A DNA stretch of 64,000 nt from Doryteuthis pealeii (lineage: Eukaryota; Mollusca; Cephalopoda; Myopsida; Loliginidae): positions 96,510,092-96,574,091 of the forward strand of contig CM042141.1 in NCBI GenBank assembly GCA_023376005.1, given 5' to 3'. Of the stretch, positions 44,801 through 54,000 are shown piece after piece. A program made the translations under genes and the position numbers. Under the pieces are notes generated by a model. That model did no database searches. It was given only the letters and a program-made list of their open reading frames with translations, and was not told the DNA's origin. The first letter of the stretch is position 1. The number at the start of each line of letters is the position of its first letter.

Positions 44801-47800
44801 TGTTTCCAAGCAGTCCCTCACCTAACTACTAATCCCATGTGATCTTTAGGTGATCGAATGAGAACTGGTGTGTTGATCAGACCATAAGTCTCTATAGTTG
44901 CATTTGCTGAAACATACATGGATGTGTCTAACTTGTCAAAATTTCTTAGACAAGTTTGAGAGGATAGGAGAAAAAAATTGAAAAAAAAAAACTTTTTTTT
45001 CCGCATAGGTTAAATGATACTCACACTTATTGAAGTAGAGAGGCAATTATTTATACAGGGTGTTTCAAAAGAAATGTTAACTTTTGTTATGTTAATTTAC
45101 TACGTACGCATGAACACTTCCAACTATAAATAGCAGCAGGTACTGCTCTTAAGCAAGAGTCAATATTTCAGCGGTATACTCGGACAGTTGATAGACCGCT
45201 TCACGAGTTACCTTCTCATTTGTATATGTTTGTATTGGTTTGGTTTGTTTTGTTTTACGGCATATCAACCTCGGTGGGTCATTTAATGCCGATAAAAAGT
45301 TTTGAAATAAATCAATTCTTAATGGATAATACAATTTTTTTATAAACTCATGTTTTCTATTTAACCCATAGATGGGACCCTAACAGGTACTACCACTCCA
45401 GGTCAGAGTGGACCAGGGAGCAATGGTGATGAAGAGGTTCCACATTCCCCAAACCTCCAAAACTGGAACCTCACCATCAGATAGAGTTTAACGTCATTCC
45501 CAGGACATGTAGACCGCAGCCACTGCCTTCTAGCACCCATATGATAAAAAGGGGTTGGGGCTTGCCTATATGTTTGTACTACTGTTCTTTGTTAATATAT
45601 TTGTTTAACTCATTTCCTTTCTTGTGTCTTTATTCTGGCCCCTAACCAGGCCAGAACAACTTTTATTTTATGAGTTATTTTATGACATCATGATTTATAA
45701 TGCTGAATTTATCATTTTGGCCCAACATAAACATCTACATTCTAAAATTCATTTATACATATTTACCAACCCCTGCACATGAGTAGGATGTAACACAAAG
45801 TCAATTACTTAAGCAGAGTTTAACAGGTCTTTCAGAATTTTCCTTCTCCTAGACTGGTTGCCAAACCAAGGTTAAAGTCTGCACTACTATTTATCCATAG
45901 CTGGAGGGAGAATATTTGGATTCCCAAGATTTGAACTCATCTCGCTGTGTCCATTTCCTACAACTATAACCATTACACCAAGCATTAACATATCCCATAG
46001 CTGGAGGGAGAATAGTTGGATTCATACCATTCTCAAGGGTATTAACACTATTTGAAATGCAAACAACTTTGTCCAGAATTTGAACTCATCTCTCCGTGTC
46101 AATTTCTTACAATGGTAACCATTACACCTGATGCCTCCACATTTCTTTATACAGAATAAGAAACTCTGAATTTTTTATATAAAAAGTTATGATTATAAGT
46201 TTGAATATTTAGCAGGTAGAGATAACACCTGTAGAGAAGCCCTTTGCAGATCTTCAAACTCATCAGAAGATAAAAATATAAATCAGTGTGGTATAAATGA
46301 TTAGAAGTAAGAGTTAGCAGGAAAATTAACTTGAATGAGATTTTGTATCATAATCGCCTTAGAGAGATGACACCAGTAATGAAGTCCTAAATAACAAACA
46401 TAAGTATAAATCAAACATATAGATAAAGAAATTAAGGATGTCAAGTATTACATCAGGGCGAATAGTATTATTTCTAAGGAAGAAAATATATGTTTCATTA
46501 GATAGCATTATTACTTATCTCAGCCTAAAGATAAACTGAAAGATTATACAAAGTGATTCAAAAAAAAAGAAAAAGTTATGGGAATACCTTCATGATATAC
46601 AGTGGTACCTTGGAGGTGTGTGCTGTAAGGGTTACTATCATAGGAAATGTACACGAGAAGACGAGTTCAAATCCTGGACGAAGCTGTTTGCATTTTGCAT
46701 ACCCATGGGAAAGGTATGAATCCATCTATTCTTCCTCCAGCTATTGTTACAATTTATGGGTGTCATAAATTGTTGGCATACCCTGTAGCTGAGAATAAGG
46801 GCTGTTAACTGTGAGATCAGGAGTGGAAATTTACCAGTGACTGTTGGTAACCCCCTGACCCCTAGAGTCGTGAATCTCACGCGCCATGAGAAACACGTGA
46901 TTAGTTTTAATTTTGAGATTCAGCCCGGCAGTCAAAGAGTTTAGACGTGTCTTGAGGTTGGTCTCCCTGCGCGGCAAAAGAATCCTGGTTTAGATAAAAA
47001 AAAATAAAAGCTTCATCAAGCAACAAAAATGTCTTGTTATTTCATTTAATTGAAAACAAGTAAAGACCAAAAGCAAAATCCTTAGTAGAAGAAGTTAGAT
47101 AGAAGAACTCAGACAAAATGTCGTCCAGAGAAGAAGAAGAGGAAATAGAAGACAGGAATGTGGCAACTGGAAGAGTAAAGATGTCAACAAGTGATAAAGT
47201 AAGACCATCTCCTCTCCAAGTAAGTCTCTAATATGTCTCTCTATCATCTGAGAACTCTCTCACTCACCATTTATATACCCGATGTTAGATGTGGGTATGT
47301 AACACTATGGGTAAATAGTCTGGCAAACTGGGCTCTTTAACCTTGGTTCGACAACCAGTCTAGGAGAAGGAAAACTGAATTCAAACTCCGCTTAAGAATT
47401 TAACCTCATGTTAAAACCTACTTGTGCAAAGGGGATACTAAATATGTATACAGTGGTACCTTGACTTACAAGTCTAATTTGCTCTGCTCATAACTCAATT
47501 TTCTCGAATATCAAATGAATTTTCCCATTGAAATAAACTGAAATGCCATCAATCCATTCTACCCCCACCACAGTATTCTATTATCCTTTAATAAGAAAAA
47601 TAGCGCTGTATTGTAAATTCTTTTTTATCAATATTTCTGAACTCATCCAAAATCAATTCAATTTTTTTTTTACACTATTGTTGTTTTTGATCTGATTAGG
47701 CAATTTGTTCCAAAAATATATACTACTCTATTAGCAAAAAACAAACAAACAAACAAACAAAAAAAATTAAATTTTGAAATCTGTCTTGACTAAATTTCCA

Positions 47801-50800
47801 GTTCTAGGAGAAATATTAAAAATGTCTGCCGTTATAAGTAATAACCATTAATTATTTTGAAAGTATCAATTACAAATGTCATGGTTCTACTTTAGTGGGA
47901 ATAATATCATGGGTCAAAGTTCAAGTCACAGTTTCTTTTTACATTATGTCTGTCTTATTGTTTAAACAGTTTCAAATCATGTATTTTTGCTTCTAGCACA
48001 TTTCCACCAGCTGTACTCCTAAAAGTTGTCCTCAGAAGATCTGACACTGTTCCATTCTGTTAATTCAATAACATCATAACATAGCTCAATTTCCTAAAAG
48101 TATTTAAGGGTTGGGATTCCCCATAGTGTAGTGGTTAATGTGCTGTACTGTGACATTATTGTAAGCAGGTTTGAACTCCAGCTACACTTATGTTCACTTT
48201 TGGTCTAATACCCTTGGGAAAGGTATGAGCCCCCCTAATCTCCCCATCTAAGGGTTATAAATAGTACCCCTATCATTCTTCTACAAGGGTGGCTTTGGCA
48301 TTGAATAACCCATGAAGGTTGATATGCTATTAACCAAACCAAACCATTAAAGTATTCAATGTATGTAGTGAGCTGAAAAGTTCATATGATGAAGTCACAT
48401 CTGCTGTTGATGACTTTTTTGACCAATGAGATCCAAGCATTGCAACACCGATGGAAGAAGTGTGTGACCACAAGGGAGACTATGTTGAAAAATAAACCTC
48501 ATTTGGTCACATTCCATAAGACTATATTGGTAAGCTTATGAACTTTTCATCCGACCCTCATATGTTTTTGAATCTGACCCTGACTTGACACTTACAAATT
48601 GGCAGGATTTTCTCCAAAACCTTCTGGAATTGATGTGGATCCATATGTATTTAACCACACAAGCAGGATGCAGCACAAAGTCATTTTTTTTTCTTTTAAA
48701 TTGGAGTTTAACAGGTTTGAATTCAGAGTTTTCCTTCTAGACTGATTGCCATACCAAGGTTGAAGGGCCCAGTTTGCCCTACTATTTACCCACAGTTAGA
48801 TTCATACCATTCCTAATAGTATTAGTGCTATGTGAAATGCAAATAGAATCATCCAGGATTTGAACTCCAGCTGCCATGTCCATTTCCTACAACGATAACC
48901 ATTACACAATGAGCACCTCCTGGGTACACAGTAATATTCAGTTGAAGGAATGTTGTTTGCAATTCAGGTCTCATCCACTAATTATCATGGATTTTTCTCT
49001 TTGAGAATAAATTCAGGAATTCCTTGGAAGAACACCAGACATGAGAAAAAGGAAGTAGTGGAAACGACATACTTCTCTCTACATAAAAAAAATATATTCA
49101 AAAATACCTTGAATATTACTGAATGAGACAGACATCTGAAGAGGGATGAATGGTACAGCAACCAAAACATTATGATAAAAATTAAGACGAGAATGCTTAT
49201 CATAAAAGAATTAATTTATATCTCATCTAAAAAAATATCCCAAAAGAAAGTGTAAACATGAAATTTTCTTTTCCTTGTAAGTGAATGGTGTTATTAAAAT
49301 GTATTTGTGAAAGGAGAGATTTGTATATAATCTACCATGCTTAACTATAAGCTGAAAGTTGGATCCTTTATTTTCAGCAGATGAGTCACAGTATATGCAC
49401 AACATCAAGTGGACACAGAACAAAATCAATTATCAAACAAATGAGCAGCAGCCCTTTACATGCAGCTCATAAGTCATTCATGTTTTTAAGTCTTGGGGGA
49501 CCAATAACTCTGTAGCCTGACATAGCTATTTGCTAAATTTTGGTATAATGTTTTTTCACTGTTCAATCTTTATGATTAATATTTAGCACTGAATTATGTG
49601 AATTGACAAGGAATTAAGATTAGGTTAAAAAATAAATAAATATTTGTTATATAAAATCATTTATTAGTATCCTTTTTTCCACCAAAATAAGACCTAGTGT
49701 GATTTTTCAGGTTGATTTTAATATAAGCCCTCCCTTTAAAATAAGCCCCAGTTGAGAGCAATAACATTCCAGAATATAATATGATTATTTTTGAATTAAT
49801 TTTCGTTAATGAGTTTTTGAATAAAAATAACTTGTTAAAGGTAAATAAATGTAGATTGTTTTTCATAATTTCTGTTTATTTAGAAATTTTGTAATTTTCT
49901 ACTTCTCAATGTCGTTTTTTTGATATATGAATAATAAGATATCCTCTGAAAATAAATCCTAGAGTTATGTTTCGGAGTGAAAATTAATATAAGCCACCAT
50001 CTTATTTTTGGGGAAATTCAGTAGCAGAAGTACCTGGTCCATGACTGAACTAGAAGGATTTTTAGGAATACCAGGGAGTGAGAAAGAAATGGAAAAGAAA
50101 GAAATAAGAGAGTGAGTAGGAGGAAAATAATTTAGCAAATTCCTTATCAAATTGAAAAAAAAAAAAAAAAAAAAAAGAATTTGTGTATTACAATGCTTGT
50201 TTATTTTAAGTATTGTTGTTTTTTTTTTTGCATTTAAAATATTTTATTTTTTTTAACTGTAACACTAAACTCATGAGTGTTTGGAAACAATTTTATTTTT
50301 TCTAAAACTTTTTTTTTTTTTATACACATGACAAAAAATTTTAATTCAATTTTTAATTGTCTGTTGAGTTAAAGTGATAAAAAATGTATTTGTTTAATTT
50401 ATTTTCCTTTTTTACCCCCCCCCCCCCCCAATGTAACAATAAAAAAGAATCTAAGAATTAAACATTTGTCCTTATTTGTAGGTGGAAAATTATGCATAAT
50501 GTTTATTATTCACTTATTCTCTGAATAGTTCATTTCTTTTTGTACTTAATCAGTAAAATCAAACACTAAATTTTGTACTTTTGTTATTATAAACATATTA
50601 AAGTATGTACAATTCTAATGCTCAATGACATTTCTTTTCTGAGTTATCAGTCAACACATACATCAAAACAGATGCAACTCCTTTATATATATATATACAT
50701 ACACACAAAAAAAGGGACCCGTTTGGTCACCCATTGAGCTACACAGCCCACATTGACTTGCCTGTATGCTAGTTTCCATAGGAGAATGTCACTTATGAGT

Positions 50801-51041
50801 TTGTTCTTGATTCTCCAGCATGTCCAGCATGTCTTATTTGGATGGTTTATGTGATAAGTGGCAAGTGGCCATACAGTTGTTTCCACAACTTGTTTAAGAT
50901 CACACACAGCATTCTAAGTTGATTTGAATTAATTTGCAGCTTAATTTATTTAAATTTACTGAAAAAGGGAAACAAAGACAATTGATCAACTAACCAAATA
51001 AGTCGATTTGAATTAATTCTCTGCTTTAGTTATGAAAAGCT

Positions 51042-51085
<44 letters not shown>

Positions 51086-54000
51086 ATTTATCATTAGTTT
51101 GTGGACTTATTGATGGACCAACATGTATATCTATACAATGATGAAATATAGAGAGTTTGTTTTTCAATTATTGAAGAACAGTGAATGTCATCATATGAAA
51201 ATTATTATCATTCTGCCTGTAAGAAGATCTCTTTGTTTCTGATAAGATGAATTCTAATATCAAATTGGTTGACCTCATTGTGGATTTGAGTCCTATTACC
51301 AACTATGTAGGAATTGCATTTATTCATGAATTCTATATCACCTCATAACAATTACTGTCCCACAAGAATTGCTTTAATGTGCATATAGGAGGCATGTTAA
51401 GCATAATGGTTATCTTTGTAGGAAATAGAATCAGAGACCCAAGTTCAAATTCTGGAAAAAACTGTTTACGTTTCACTTTGTGGATTAGCTTATCTTTTCT
51501 TTTTCTTAGAAAGTAAATGAACTGGTCCTACACTTTGCTGTGAAGTACTTCTATCCCCATCCCCCTCATACACAGCTATTGGTAAATAGTAGGGTAGACT
51601 GGGTTCTTTACCTTGGTTAGGCAACCAGTATAGGAGAAGGAAAAACCTGAATTCAAACCAGCTATACTCCACTTAGAAATTAACCTTGTGTCACATCTTT
51701 ACCATATTGGAGGTGTTGGGTAAATACATGTGTATTTCATACATTAAATGTAAGAACTATTATGGGATAGTGATAGTATTTTGTAATTTAAGTATCACCC
51801 CAACCAGCTAAACAAAAATAAACTATACTCATAAATTAGTCTGCTATTTATATTTTTTCCCCATACTACTTCCATAAATAGAGATATTTGTTTTTGAAAA
51901 GTTATTTTACTATGTAAAACAGTGTAATCAAATAATTTGTAGGAAAACATTTTTATGCAAAAAAACCCAAAAAACAACTAAATTAAAAAACTTTTTTTAC
52001 CAAAAATCAATTCATTGGCCAGTTTAGCTCAATTTGTAGAACATCTACCTAGGAATGGTAATGTTCTGTGTTTGATACTGACCTCACCAACTCAGCGCTT
52101 GAGTAGCACAGTTTGGATTTGTGCAATAAAGGGGGAATTGATGGAAGGTGTAGCACTCCAGCTCAGATGCAAAAAACAATTTCCTGGTCTAGTGCTAGTG
52201 AAAATAAGGTAGGCTCCCTCGTTGTCCAGCTGATATAGGCCACTCTGCCGACTTTACTAACTGATTTATTTATTTGACAAAGGAGAACATTTTTACAGAA
52301 GTTTCCGCTCCAAATTTTGAAAACTTTTTTTCCACATGTTCCCTCTTAATTTAAATAACTTTTATACAAAATTTACTTATAAAAATAATTGTATTTTGCT
52401 TGATATGTGAAGTCCCAAACCCCTGGACCCCTCACCAAAAATATCATGCACATAGAGTAAGTTGTGCTAGAAGAAATATACTTAAGTACATATTTTAATT
52501 GAATTTATTTTTACCTGCTGGGTATCTGTTGTGGACTAACCTATCTTTCCTTTTTCTTAGAGAGTAAATGAACTAGTCCAAGATTACTTGTGTACTGCTG
52601 TTTTGAGCAGAGGAAGAACCTTATAAGAGAACCATCTACTTACAACCTCAATTATTAACACTCTGCTGCAAAGTACTTTATTGTTAATGCAAACCATTAT
52701 TTGGATGTACTAGTATACAAAAACATACAACAGTATCTATGCTAGTGAATTAATAAATCCCTTCATATATCTGTCATATATAGGTTGTCGGATCAAATAT
52801 TCATTCATTTGGTGTTTTAGTTGAAAGTTCTTCAAGCCATAATTTCTTTTTACAAGGATATAACAATGTTTAACTTTCAACTTTAGATTGATGTATGACT
52901 TATATTGTACATAAATCAGAAAATAGAAAAATAAAACTTATGAAAGAAATGTACAAGCTGGCTGTGGACTAGTGTACTACTATGCATTTTGTGAGGACAA
53001 AACCCAGTATACACATGCTCCCTCTACAACATTAATATCAGAAAAGTCTTCTTGTGAACGTGACCTGAGCATTACCATCAGCAGTGATTTGTATTGGACA
53101 AAGCATATCTCTAAAATTGTCAAGAAGTCTAAGGATGTTTTAGCATCACTTAGCCGAAGAGCAGCTGACGAAGGTCTTGCTATCTATTTAAAGCTGTATA
53201 TAGCTATGTTGTGGTCATACTTAGAATTTGCATCACCAGTCTGGAACCCACATCTTGCACCAAACATTGACCTCCTGGAAAGTGTCCAGTGATGTGCAAC
53301 CAAGTGAATACACTCCATCAGGCATCTACCATACTCTGAATAACTTCCTTCCCTGGGCATAGATAGAGATTGAAGCTCCGACATCTGGCAACCGACTTGG
53401 TAAACACCCACAAAATTATTTTTCATCTTGCCAACAACAACCCTGAGCACCTTTTTGATTTCCACGTGTCTAACACACGTAGGCATGCCTACAAAGTAAG
53501 AAAATAGCACAGATCCCATAACTTTCGGAAACATTTTTTTCGTGCTCAGAGTTGCTGAAGCATGGAACAAGCTACCTGCATCAGTTGTTAGCTGTTGAGA
53601 CACTGCATCCTTCAAAACCTTCCTGAAATTTGCCAACACTATACCTGATATCCCCCCCACACACATCATGACTCATAGACTGTTCATTTTCCAGACATTT
53701 GTATATTATTTTATCTAGTATACATGCACCTTTTATGAGTTGCTGAAGCATGGAACAAACTACCTGCATCAGTTGTTAGCTGCTGAGACACTGCATCTTT
53801 TAAACCACCATGATTCGTCTAATTCTCTAACACTATACCTGATATCCCCCCCCCCCCTCCATAGACACTCACAAATGTATATCATGTCTCATACACTGTT
53901 CATTTTCCTGACATCTATACATTATTCAATGTACTATACATGCACCTTTGATGAGTTGGAGTGCACCTGAACACTGTACACTATGATTTCATTATTATTA

